From contig CANKTR010000061.1 of the NCBI GenBank assembly GCA_947486475.1, forward strand, positions 1 through 5,462: a stretch of DNA of 5,462 bases, in the 5' to 3' direction. This stretch comes from Microbacteriaceae bacterium (GTDB taxonomy: Bacteria; Actinomycetota; Actinomycetes; Actinomycetales; Microbacteriaceae). Positions 1 to 5,462 of this stretch are shown piece by piece. Position 1 is the first letter of the stretch. The number at the start of each line of letters is the position of its first letter. The translations under genes were made by a program, and so were the position numbers. The notes below the pieces were generated by a model. That model searched no databases, had not been told where the DNA came from, and saw only the letters and a program-made list of their open reading frames with translations.

Positions 1-558
1 ACGGTCCCCGTGGCCGTCTCAGGCTGGGGTGAACGAATCGCCACAGCTGGACTCATCACTGTCGACGCGCACCTTGACGTCCGTGATGGCGTCAGCAACG
101 GCTCACCGGTTCGGCGGTTGGTGGAGGAATTCGGAGTCGACCCCAACCGAGTGGTTCAAATCGCTATCGCCGATTTTGCGAACTCCACCGAATATTTGCA
201 GCGTGTGAGCGACTGGGGAGTAACGGTCATCACACGGGACGACGTCGCGCGGCGGGGCGTTGCCGCTGTCGTGACGGAAGCCCTCGAGATCGCGGGTGCG
301 GCGGGTGGCCCAATTCACGTCGACCTCGACATCGATGCCTGTGACCGCTCCGTTGCTCCGGCCTGTCCGGCGTCGATTCCTGGCGGACTCAGCGCCTACG
401 AGATGCGTCAGTTTGCCCGCGGGTTCGCGCGGGATGACCGCGTCGTCACGATTGACCTCGCCGAGGTGGATGCGGCGGCCGACTCCGCCGACGGTAGGAC
501 CGTTCGGCTGACGGCGCTGTGCGTGCTCGAAGCCCTCGCGGGTTTGTCCGAGCGCTAA
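1..558 (+). CDS. hutG: Formimidoylglutamase, arginase/agmatinase family (5'-truncated by the window edge)
   Basis: This is the C-terminal 185 residues of an arginase-fold, binuclear Mn-dependent hydrolase; the reading frame is open through base 1, so the true start lies upstream. Two metal-binding motifs of the family are visible: D-A-H-L-D at fragment residues 22-26 and D-I-D-A-C-D at 110-115, followed by a Pro-rich stretch ending in P-G-G (127-129). The usual first metal histidine (G-G-D-H type motif) must lie in the missing N-terminal third; family members are about 300 residues. The S-N-G-S-P-V-R-R segment after the first motif and the C-terminal I-D-L-A-E-V-D-A with R-T-V-R-L resemble HutG more than arginase. 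Next to hutHUI the likely reaction is N-formimino-L-glutamate to L-glutamate plus formamide, in the cytoplasm. It converges on hutI, and the two stop codons overlap (ctaa, 555-558). Its promoter is outside the window. The GTG at position 10 is internal, not the start. Agmatinase or another ureohydrolase is the alternative; family certain, substrate inferred from context. Confidence 0.86.
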   Translation, partial: TVPVAVSGWGERIATAGLITVDAHLDVRDGVSNGSPVRRLVEEFGVDPNRVVQIAIADFANSTEYLQRVSDWGVTVITRDDVARRGVAAVVTEALEIAGAAGGPIHVDLDIDACDRSVAPACPASIPGGLSAYEMRQFARGFARDDRVVTIDLAEVDAAADSADGRTVRLTALCVLEALAGLSER

Positions 559-1712
559 CTCCACACGTTGCGAACAAGGTTCACGCCGGGGCGATACGCG
601 AGGTGGACGTGGTTCGGCGCGTCGAGTTCGACGATGTGCGCGAGCGAACCGACCTCAAGGTTCCCCAGCACGGGTGACCCGAGAGAAATCGCCCCGCCTT
701 TGGTCGACGACCACAGCGCTTCCGACGGGGTCATCCCCATCTCGCGCACCGCAATCGCGATGCAGAACGCCATCGACGACGTGTAGGACGAGCCGGGGTT
801 GCAGTTCGTGGCGAGAGCAACGTTGATTCCCGCGTCAATCAGACGGCGGGCGTCGGGGTAGGGCTGGCGGGTCGAAAAATCAGCCCCGGGCAGAAGCGTC
901 ACGACACGCCAATCCTTCGCGATCTCGGTGATGTCCGAGTCGGTGAGGAACGTTCCGTGGTCGATGCTCGCGACGTCGTGTTCCAACGCCATCTGGACGG
1001 ACGCGGACGGACCGAGTTGTGCCGCGTGAATGTGGGTTCGAATGTCGCGAGTCATTCCCTCGTCGAGGATTCGCTGTGCTTGCGCCACGGTAAAGGCGCC
1101 GTCCTCACAAAAGACGTCCATCGCGTTGATGTAGGGCTCGACAGCGTCGAGCATGGGCCCGCAGACGAGGTCAACGTAGTCATCCGCGCGCTGAGCGTAT
1201 TCCGCAGGGACAACGTGGGCTCCGAGGAAGGTGACGTGCTCGGTGAACTCGCGAGCGATTCGCGCGAGGCGTTCTTCGTGCTCGACGGACAATCCGTAGC
1301 CCGTCTTGATCTCGACGGTCGTCGTTCCCTGAGCGCGCATCTCGGCGATGCGCCCGCCAATCAATGCCCGGAGTTCGTCGTCCGTTGCCGCGCGCGTCGC
1401 CGCGACCGTTGTCGCGATGCCACCCGCGGTGTAGGGCTCACCCGCCATCCGAGCCGCGAATTCGGCCGATCGATCCCCGGCGAACGCGATATGGGTGTGC
1501 GAGTCCACGAAACCCGGAATCACACACCGGCCTCCGACGTCGATGAAATTGGTCTCTCCGCCGGGTCGCGTGGCGGCGTCGGCATTCGACCCGACCCACG
1601 TGATGACACCGTTGTCGAACTCAATCGCCGCATCGCGCAGAATCCCGAATCGGTCACCCCAGCGGGGGTCGTTGGTGACGAGTTCCCCGATGTTACGCAG
1701 CAGCGTGGTCAT
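555..1712 (-). CDS. hutI: Imidazolonepropionase
   Basis: HutI is a cytoplasmic amidohydrolase that hydrolyses 4-imidazolone-5-propionate to N-formimino-L-glutamate, step three of histidine breakdown. The 385-residue product has the family landmarks in order: the metal H-x-H (His72, His74) in D-S-H-T-H, Arg81, Tyr94 in a Y-T-A-G-G-I segment, Tyr139 in K-T-G-Y-G-L, His166 in G-A-H-V-V-P, His229 in H-I-H-A-A-Q, His252 in S-I-D-H-G, and the T-N-C-N-P-G-S segment at 302-308. Their spacing matches the ligand-binding positions I recall from Bacillus subtilis HutI. Two positions differ from that enzyme: Gln232 where it has Glu, and Asn303 where it has a metal-ligand Asp. The protein ends in V-R-N-V-W-S, several residues short of many homologues, at the point where its TAG overlaps the hutG stop. 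ATG at 1712 starts 13 bases after the hutU stop; the ribosome site before it is weak, so translational coupling is likely. It is the last gene of the hutHUI operon. Function is very secure. Confidence 0.96.
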   Translation of the reverse strand: MTTLLRNIGELVTNDPRWGDRFGILRDAAIEFDNGVITWVGSNADAATRPGGETNFIDVGGRCVIPGFVDSHTHIAFAGDRSAEFAARMAGEPYTAGGIATTVAATRAATDDELRALIGGRIAEMRAQGTTTVEIKTGYGLSVEHEERLARIAREFTEHVTFLGAHVVPAEYAQRADDYVDLVCGPMLDAVEPYINAMDVFCEDGAFTVAQAQRILDEGMTRDIRTHIHAAQLGPSASVQMALEHDVASIDHGTFLTDSDITEIAKDWRVVTLLPGADFSTRQPYPDARRLIDAGINVALATNCNPGSSYTSSMAFCIAIAVREMGMTPSEALWSSTKGGAISLGSPVLGNLEVGSLAHIVELDAPNHVHLAYRPGVNLVRNVWS

Positions 1713-1725
1713 GGCTTCAGGCTAC

Positions 1726-3414
1726 TCAAATCTCCCACATCGGCACACGCAAACCGCGTTCACGGGCGACCTCGTCGGCGCGCTCGTAGCCCGCGTCGAC
1801 GTGACGCATGACTCCCGAACCGGGGTCGTTCACGAGGACACGTGAGACTTTTTCGGCAGCCAGGTCGGTGCCGTCGACGACGAGCACCTGTCCGCTGTGA
1901 ATCGAACGCCCGATACCGACCCCGCCGCCGTGGTGCAGCGACACCCAGGTCGCTCCGCTGGCGGTGTTGAGAAGGGCATTGAGCAGCGGCCAGTCCGCGA
2001 TCGCGTCACTGCCGTCGAGCATCGCTTCGGTTTCGCGATAGGGCGAGGCGACGGAACCCGAGTCGAGGTGGTCGCGTCCGATGACGATGGGGGCGCTGAC
2101 TTCGCCGTTCTTCACCATTTCGTTGAACCGCAGTCCCGCGAGGTGGCGTTCCTTGTACCCGAGCCAGCAGATTCGTGCGGGCAGTCCCTCGAAGTGAACT
2201 TTGTCGCCCGCCTTGGTAATCCAGCGCTCGAGGTGCTCGTCCTCGGGAAACAACTCGACAATCGCCTTGTCGGTCGCCGCGATGTCGGCGGGGTCGCCGG
2301 ACAGCGCCACCCACCGGAACGGACCCTTGCCCTCGGCGAACAGCGGCCGGATGTACGTGGGAACGAAACCGGGGAAGTCGAAGGCGCGGTCGTACCCGCC
2401 CAGTTCGGCTTCGCGGCGGATCGAGTTGCCGTAGTCGAACACCACGGCACCCTTGTCCTGGAACTCGACCATCGCCTTGACCTGTTTGGCCATGGCCGCA
2501 CGCGAACGGAGAGTGAACCCGTCGGGGTCTTTGGCGGCGTCCGCGAGCCACGCGTCCACCGACTCGCCCTCGGGAAGGTACGACAGCGGGTCGTGCGCGC
2601 TGGTCTGGTCGGTGACGATGTCAATGTCGACGCCGCGCCGCAACATCTCGGGGAACACCGTCGCCGCGTTACCGACAAGTCCGACCGAACGCGGAATCCG
2701 CTTTTCCTTGGCGTCGAGAGCGCGCTCGATGGCAACGTCGATGTCGTCCGTCATCTCGTCAAGGTATCCGTGGTCGACACGGCGCTGAAGGCGTTCGGTG
2801 TCGACATCGACAATGAGAACGACGCCGTCGTTCATGGTGACGGCGAGCGGCTGAGCGCCGCCCATTCCGCCGCACCCACCCGTGAGTGTCAGCGTGCCGG
2901 CGAGCGTTCCGTTGAACTTCTCGCGCGCGACCGCTCCGAACGTCTCGTAGGTGCCCTGCAAAATCCCTTGAGTGCCGATGTAGATCCACGACCCGGCGGT
3001 CATCTGGCCGTACATCGTGAGGCCCTCGGCCTCGAGCTTGCGGAATTCGGGCCAGTTCGCCCAGTCCCCGACGAGGTTGGAGTTCGCGATGAGGACTCGC
3101 GGCGCCCACTCGTGCGTCGTGAAAATCCCGACGGGCTTGCCGGACTGGACAAGAAGAGTCTCGTTGGCTTCGAGACCGTCGAGGGCGTGCACGATAGCGT
3201 CGAAAGCAAGCCAGTTGCGGGCGGCACGACCGGTTCCGCCATAGACGACGAGATCGTCGGGACGCTCGGCCACATCGGGATCCAGGTTGTTCATGAGCAT
3301 CCGCTTGGCGGCCTCGGTGGACCAGTGCTTGGCCGTGATGGTGCTGCCACGGGCGGCGCGAACAACGCGCGGCTCGTGTCCGGGGACTGATCCGCCAACG
3401 GGAATGATGCTCAT
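1726..3414 (-). CDS. hutU: Urocanate hydratase (urocanase)
   Basis: HutU adds water to urocanate to give 4-imidazolone-5-propionate, using tightly bound NAD+ as an electrophile; it is a cytoplasmic homodimer in characterised members. The 562-residue product is full length for the family (about 550-560). Visible landmarks are the N-terminal M-L-M-N-N-L-D-P segment (39-46), [11 protein letters not shown] (58-68), the [13 protein letters not shown] stretch (135-147), the glycine-rich NAD-site sequence [10 protein letters not shown] (179-188), and Cys416 in R-I-C-W-L-G-Y, which aligns with the active-site Cys410 of the Pseudomonas putida enzyme. The C-terminal [11 protein letters not shown] segment (492-502) is also typical. 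The ATG at 3414 has a good ribosome-binding site seven bases upstream and lies 11 bases after the hutH stop, so the two genes share an mRNA. A 497-codon antisense frame lies opposite it but is a codon-phase artefact. I see no missing key residue or frameshift. Confidence 0.98.
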   Translation of the reverse strand: MSIIPVGGSVPGHEPRVVRAARGSTITAKHWSTEAAKRMLMNNLDPDVAERPDDLVVYGGTGRAARNWLAFDAIVHALDGLEANETLLVQSGKPVGIFTTHEWAPRVLIANSNLVGDWANWPEFRKLEAEGLTMYGQMTAGSWIYIGTQGILQGTYETFGAVAREKFNGTLAGTLTLTGGCGGMGGAQPLAVTMNDGVVLIVDVDTERLQRRVDHGYLDEMTDDIDVAIERALDAKEKRIPRSVGLVGNAATVFPEMLRRGVDIDIVTDQTSAHDPLSYLPEGESVDAWLADAAKDPDGFTLRSRAAMAKQVKAMVEFQDKGAVVFDYGNSIRREAELGGYDRAFDFPGFVPTYIRPLFAEGKGPFRWVALSGDPADIAATDKAIVELFPEDEHLERWITKAGDKVHFEGLPARICWLGYKERHLAGLRFNEMVKNGEVSAPIVIGRDHLDSGSVASPYRETEAMLDGSDAIADWPLLNALLNTASGATWVSLHHGGGVGIGRSIHSGQVLVVDGTDLAAEKVSRVLVNDPGSGVMRHVDAGYERADEVARERGLRVPMWEI

Positions 3415-3421
3415 GGTTGTG

Positions 3422-3427
3422 TCCTTT
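3422..3427 (-). promoter_or_regulatory. Ribosome-binding site of hutU, overlapping the hutH stop codon
   Basis: Read on the minus strand this is AAAGGA, seven bases before the hutU ATG. Its first two A's are also the last two bases of the hutH TAA stop. A ribosome finishing hutH therefore sits on the hutU start signal, which favours translational coupling. It is the clearest Shine-Dalgarno sequence of the genes starting in this window, and it fixes the hutU start. Confidence 0.75.
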
Positions 3428-4970
3428 ACTGGAGTGGGCCGGTGGTGGCTTCGGCAAGACCAAGAATGCGTCGAGACTGAACGAGCTCGACCACGGCGTC
3501 GATCTCGGGAGACAAGAAACGGTCGGGACCCGGTCCGCCACTCGCCTGATTGACGGCGTCGATAACCGGTTGTGTTGCGGGGGAACCGAGCACGTCGCGC
3601 AAAGCGGCACCACGCGCGGCGGTCAGTAGTTCGATGGCGAGAACGCGGGAAAGTCCGTCAATCGCACGGCGAAGTTTCCGTCCAGCGGCCCACCCCATCG
3701 ACACGTGGTCTTCTTGCATCGCGGACGACGGGATCGAATCCACCGACGCGGGCACGGCCAGTCGCTTCAGCTCGCTCACTATTCCGGCGGCGGTGTACTG
3801 GGCGATCATGAGCCCACTGTCGACGCCCGCTTCGTGGGCGAGGAACGGGGGGAGTCCGTGGCTGCGCGCCTTGTCGAGAAAACGGTCGACGCGTCGCTCG
3901 CTCATCGACGCGACATCGGCGACGGCAATCGCGAGAAAGTCGAGCACGTATCCGATGGGTGCGCCGTGAAAGTTTCCGTTCGATTCAACCCGGTAGTCGA
4001 CGGTGACGACGGGGTTGTCGATCGCCGAGGCGAGTTCCTGCCCGGCGACGCGCTGGGCGTGCTCGACGGTATCGCGGGCAGCGCCGTGGACCTGCGGGGC
4101 ACATCGAATCGAATAGGCGTCTTGAACCCGGGTGTCCTCCGGGCCGGCGTGGCTCGCGACGAGCGGGCTGCTGGCGAGAAGGGCGCGAACGTTGGCCGCG
4201 GCCGCACGCTGGCCGGGGTGGGGGCGCAGCACCTGAAGGTCGTCGGCGAACACACGGTCGGTGGCCAGGAGCCCTTCGACTGAGAGGGACAACGAGACGT
4301 CGGCCACGCGCAGCAGGTGGCGGAGGTCGTCGATCGCGAGCACCAACATCGCGGTCATTCCGTCCGTCCCGTTGATAAGCGCGAGGCCCTCCTTTTCGCG
4401 CAGTTCAACCGGCGCGATTCCGGCCGCGTCCAGCGCAGCACGGGAATCCATCGCCGTTCCCGAAGCATCGCGAACACGTCCTTCGCCCATCAGCGCGAGA
4501 GCGCAGTGTGACAACGGCGCGAGGTCGCCCGAGCAACCGAGTGACCCGTACTCAAAAACGATCGGCGTGATTCCGGCGTTGAGCATCGCCGCGTACGTTT
4601 CGACAACGACCGGGCGGACCCCGGTTCGACCGGTCATCAACGTCGACAGGCGCTGTGCCATCAGGCCACGGATGACTTCGGTTTCGATTTCCGGGCCGGT
4701 TCCCGCCGCGTGCGAACGGATGAGGGACCGCTGCAATTGCACCCGCTGGTCGTCGGGGATGAACTGGGTCGCGAGGGCTCCAAAGCCGGTCGAAATGCCG
4801 TAGTGCGGTTCGGGATCGGTTGCGAGGGCATCGATCGCGGCACGTGTCGTTGCGACCGCCTGCACCGCCGATGCGTCGAGTTCGATCCTCTGACCGTGAC
4901 GGGCAATGCCGATCAACTCGTGTTCCGAGAGGGGTCCCGACCCCATGACAACTGCTGTGTTGGCGACCAT
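3426..4970 (-). CDS. hutH: Histidine ammonia-lyase (histidase)
   Basis: HutH removes ammonia from L-histidine to give trans-urocanate, the first committed step. It belongs to the MIO-dependent aromatic ammonia-lyases, in which an internal tripeptide cyclises into the electrophilic cofactor. With the ATG at 4970 the product is 514 residues, normal for the family. The cofactor loop reads [12 protein letters not shown] (142-153), so the triad is Cys146-Ser147-Gly148 instead of the textbook Ala-Ser-Gly. Other active-site residues are present: Tyr57 in H-Y-G-I-S-T-G-F-G, His87 in S-H-A-A-G, Asn200 in I-N-G-T-D, Tyr286 and Arg289 in D-A-Y-S-I-R, Phe334 in G-N-F-H-G, and Glu420 in Q-E-D-H-V-S. I chose 4970 because the [11 protein letters not shown] start strand aligns with usual HutH N-termini and a -10-like hexamer sits seven bases upstream. 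ATG 4946 is a possible shorter start. A TTG at 5042 would add 24 unlikely residues and run through the promoter into hutR. First gene of the hutHUI operon. Confidence 0.96.
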   Translation of the reverse strand: MVANTAVVMGSGPLSEHELIGIARHGQRIELDASAVQAVATTRAAIDALATDPEPHYGISTGFGALATQFIPDDQRVQLQRSLIRSHAAGTGPEIETEVIRGLMAQRLSTLMTGRTGVRPVVVETYAAMLNAGITPIVFEYGSLGCSGDLAPLSHCALALMGEGRVRDASGTAMDSRAALDAAGIAPVELREKEGLALINGTDGMTAMLVLAIDDLRHLLRVADVSLSLSVEGLLATDRVFADDLQVLRPHPGQRAAAANVRALLASSPLVASHAGPEDTRVQDAYSIRCAPQVHGAARDTVEHAQRVAGQELASAIDNPVVTVDYRVESNGNFHGAPIGYVLDFLAIAVADVASMSERRVDRFLDKARSHGLPPFLAHEAGVDSGLMIAQYTAAGIVSELKRLAVPASVDSIPSSAMQEDHVSMGWAAGRKLRRAIDGLSRVLAIELLTAARGAALRDVLGSPATQPVIDAVNQASGGPGPDRFLSPEIDAVVELVQSRRILGLAEATTGPLQ

Positions 4971-4976
4971 GTTTCG

Positions 4977-4982
4977 ATTACA
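4977..4982 (-). promoter_or_regulatory. Candidate -10 element of the hutHUI operon
   Basis: The minus strand reads TGTAAT here, five of six bases of TATAAT. The seventh base after it is the A of the hutH ATG, the usual distance to a transcription start, so the mRNA could be leaderless. No Shine-Dalgarno sequence precedes that ATG, which agrees. I find no good TTGACA at 16-18 bases upstream, as expected for a promoter that needs an activator. This is inferred from spacing only. Confidence 0.45.
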
Positions 4983-5016
4983 CACCAGCAACGACGGTGC
5001 GGGCAGGGTTCGAGGC

Positions 5017-5022
5017 GATAAT
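5017..5022 (+). promoter_or_regulatory. Candidate -10 element of the divergent IclR-family gene
   Basis: GATAAT matches five of six bases of TATAAT and lies nine bases before the hutR ATG at 5032. Transcription would start about 5028-5030, leaving a leader of only a few bases. A GAGG at 5012-5015 is too far from the ATG for normal ribosome binding. No convincing -35 hexamer is visible. The hutH and hutR promoter regions overlap back to back in this gap. Confidence 0.45.
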
Positions 5023-5023
5023 C

Positions 5024-5041
5024 TGTCTGGTATGTCAGACA
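5024..5041. promoter_or_regulatory. Palindromic operator, probable HutR-binding site
   Basis: A perfect inverted repeat, TGTCTG and CAGACA separated by six bases, covers the hutR start codon (5032-5034). The inner 14 bases on the minus strand (5039 to 5026) read TCTGACATACCAGA. That fits 13 of 14 positions of TCTGwwATwCCAGA, which I recall as the motif for the IclR-type HutR of Corynebacterium resistens. Its centre (5032.5) lies about 62 bases upstream of the predicted hutH transcription start, a common activator position. It also lies on the predicted start of hutR itself, where binding would block transcription. Activation of hutHUI with autorepression of hutR is my inference. Confidence 0.72.
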
Positions 5042-5462
5042 AAGTTCAGGTACCGGCCGCGGATGCGACCCTGCGGATACTGAGCTATCTTGCGCGCCAA
5101 CGGGGAAGTGTGCCCGCGGGAACAATCGCGCTGGCACTCGACCTTCCCCGGTCGACCACGTATCACCTGCTCTCGACTCTCCTCGATCACGGTTACGTCG
5201 TCAACGGAGATCGGCGTTGGGCTATGGGTGTCCGAGCCCACGATTTGGGCACGGGCTATGTTCGGCAAGAGCCGTTGGCGTTGGTCGGACGAAACCTCGT
5301 CACGCGATTGGCTGATTCCGTGGGCGAAAACGCGCACCTCGCGGTCCTGCACGGACGCGATGTTGTGTATGTGGTCGAGGGTCGAGCCCCCGGTCGGCCG
5401 TCCCTTGTCTCAAACGTCGGTGTGAGGCTTCCCGCCCACCTGACGGCGAGTGGCCGATCGAT
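5032..5462 (+). CDS. hutR: IclR-family transcriptional regulator, probable HutR (3'-truncated by the window edge)
   Basis: The first 143 codons of an IclR-type regulator are present and the frame runs off the right edge. Residues 8-65 form the N-terminal winged helix-turn-helix: A-D-A-T-L-R-I-L-S-Y-L, then the recognition region around L-P-R-S-T-T-Y-H-L-L-S-T-L (38-50), then the wing with G-Y-V-V-N-G-D (54-60). From about residue 80 the effector-binding (GAF-like) domain begins, with G-E-N-A-H-L-A-V-L-H-G (98-108), V-V-Y-V-V-E (111-116) and L-P-A-H-L-T-A-S-G (133-141), as in typical members of about 250 residues. It is divergent from hutH across a 61-base gap that holds a motif like the one reported for corynebacterial HutR, so control of histidine catabolism, probably with a pathway metabolite as ligand, is likely. 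I prefer ATG 5032 because it leaves the usual short lead into the HTH. An in-frame ATG at 4969 would add 21 residues encoded by promoter DNA. The family is sure; the hut role is well supported by context. Confidence 0.9.
   Translation, partial: MSDKVQVPAADATLRILSYLARQRGSVPAGTIALALDLPRSTTYHLLSTLLDHGYVVNGDRRWAMGVRAHDLGTGYVRQEPLALVGRNLVTRLADSVGENAHLAVLHGRDVVYVVEGRAPGRPSLVSNVGVRLPAHLTASGRS

Noticed and set aside
103..564. Minus-strand open frame of 153 codons opposite hutG.
   Set aside because: It is the codon-aligned shadow of hutG, which carries both arginase-family metal motifs on the plus strand.
480..600. Possible bidirectional terminator at the hutG-hutI junction.
   Set aside because: Only short complementary pieces such as CTCG/CGAG (four base pairs) are visible, with no long stem and no T-run, so I do not call one.
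957..1811. Plus-strand open frame of 284 codons opposite hutI.
   Set aside because: It has the same codon-aligned antisense phase, runs across the hutI-hutU junction, has no recognisable domain, and lies over conserved hutI sequence.
1897..3390. Plus-strand open frame of 497 codons opposite hutU.
   Set aside because: It lies in the exactly codon-aligned antisense phase, where a stop needs TTA, CTA or TCA in the sense gene. These codons are rare in a GC-rich genome, so long antisense frames are expected. The translation resembles no family I know, and hutU is a complete, well-conserved gene.
3705..4283. Plus-strand open frame of 192 codons opposite hutH.
   Set aside because: It is a codon-aligned shadow of hutH with no recognisable domain.
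4969..5031. In-frame ATG at 4969 that would lengthen the IclR-type protein by 21 residues.
   Set aside because: It shares the CATG that forms the hutH start and has no ribosome site. The added residues would be encoded by the promoter and half of the operator, and the HTH is well placed from ATG 5032.
4971..5042. TTG start at 5042 that would lengthen HutH by 24 residues.
   Set aside because: The extension would be encoded by the promoter gap and the first codons of hutR. It gives a sequence unlike HutH N-termini, and 514 residues from ATG 4970 is already the normal length.
1..5462. Mobile elements, CRISPR arrays, tRNA or rRNA genes, or an undescribed system.
   Set aside because: I see no terminal repeats, transposase motifs, regular repeat-spacer pattern or RNA gene. 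Every part of the window is explained by hut genes and one short regulatory gap.

Overview
This window is a compact histidine-utilisation (hut) locus from a high-GC bacterium. Hand counts on a few lines give roughly 55-73% G+C; I did not compute the whole window. Three things point to an actinobacterium: the HutI and HutH subtypes (a Cys-Ser-Gly cofactor triad in HutH, and an H-A-A-Q sequence in HutI where other bacteria have H-A-D-E), an IclR-type regulator divergent from hutH, and an arginase-fold last enzyme. Genus is a guess; Microbacteriaceae or a relative would fit.

Layout, left to right. Positions 1-558 (+) hold the C-terminal part of an arginase/formimidoylglutamase-family enzyme (hutG), cut by the left window edge. 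Its stop codon overlaps the stop codon of hutI, which converges on it. On the minus strand, reading right to left, hutH (3426-4970), hutU (1726-3414) and hutI (555-1712) form a tight operon with gaps of 11 and 13 bases. A 61-base gap separates the hutH start from a divergent IclR-family gene (5032 to the right edge, incomplete), which I call hutR. No stretch over 100 bases lacks a gene.

How the genes work together: HutH deaminates L-histidine to urocanate, HutU hydrates urocanate to imidazolonepropionate, HutI opens the ring to N-formimino-L-glutamate, and HutG most likely hydrolyses that to L-glutamate plus formamide. All four steps of the direct pathway are present. HutR is placed to control them. 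A near-perfect inverted repeat over the hutR start codon matches, on the minus strand, 13 of 14 positions of the motif I recall for the IclR-type HutR of Corynebacterium resistens. Both divergent genes have a -10-like hexamer very close to the start codon, which suggests leaderless or nearly leaderless mRNAs.

I see no previously undescribed system here: the gene content is a classical catabolic pathway. The points worth a second look are the operator and promoter geometry, the terminator-less tail-to-tail overlap of hutI and hutG, and substitutions at catalytic or metal-site positions in HutI (Asn303, Gln232) and in the HutH cofactor triad.
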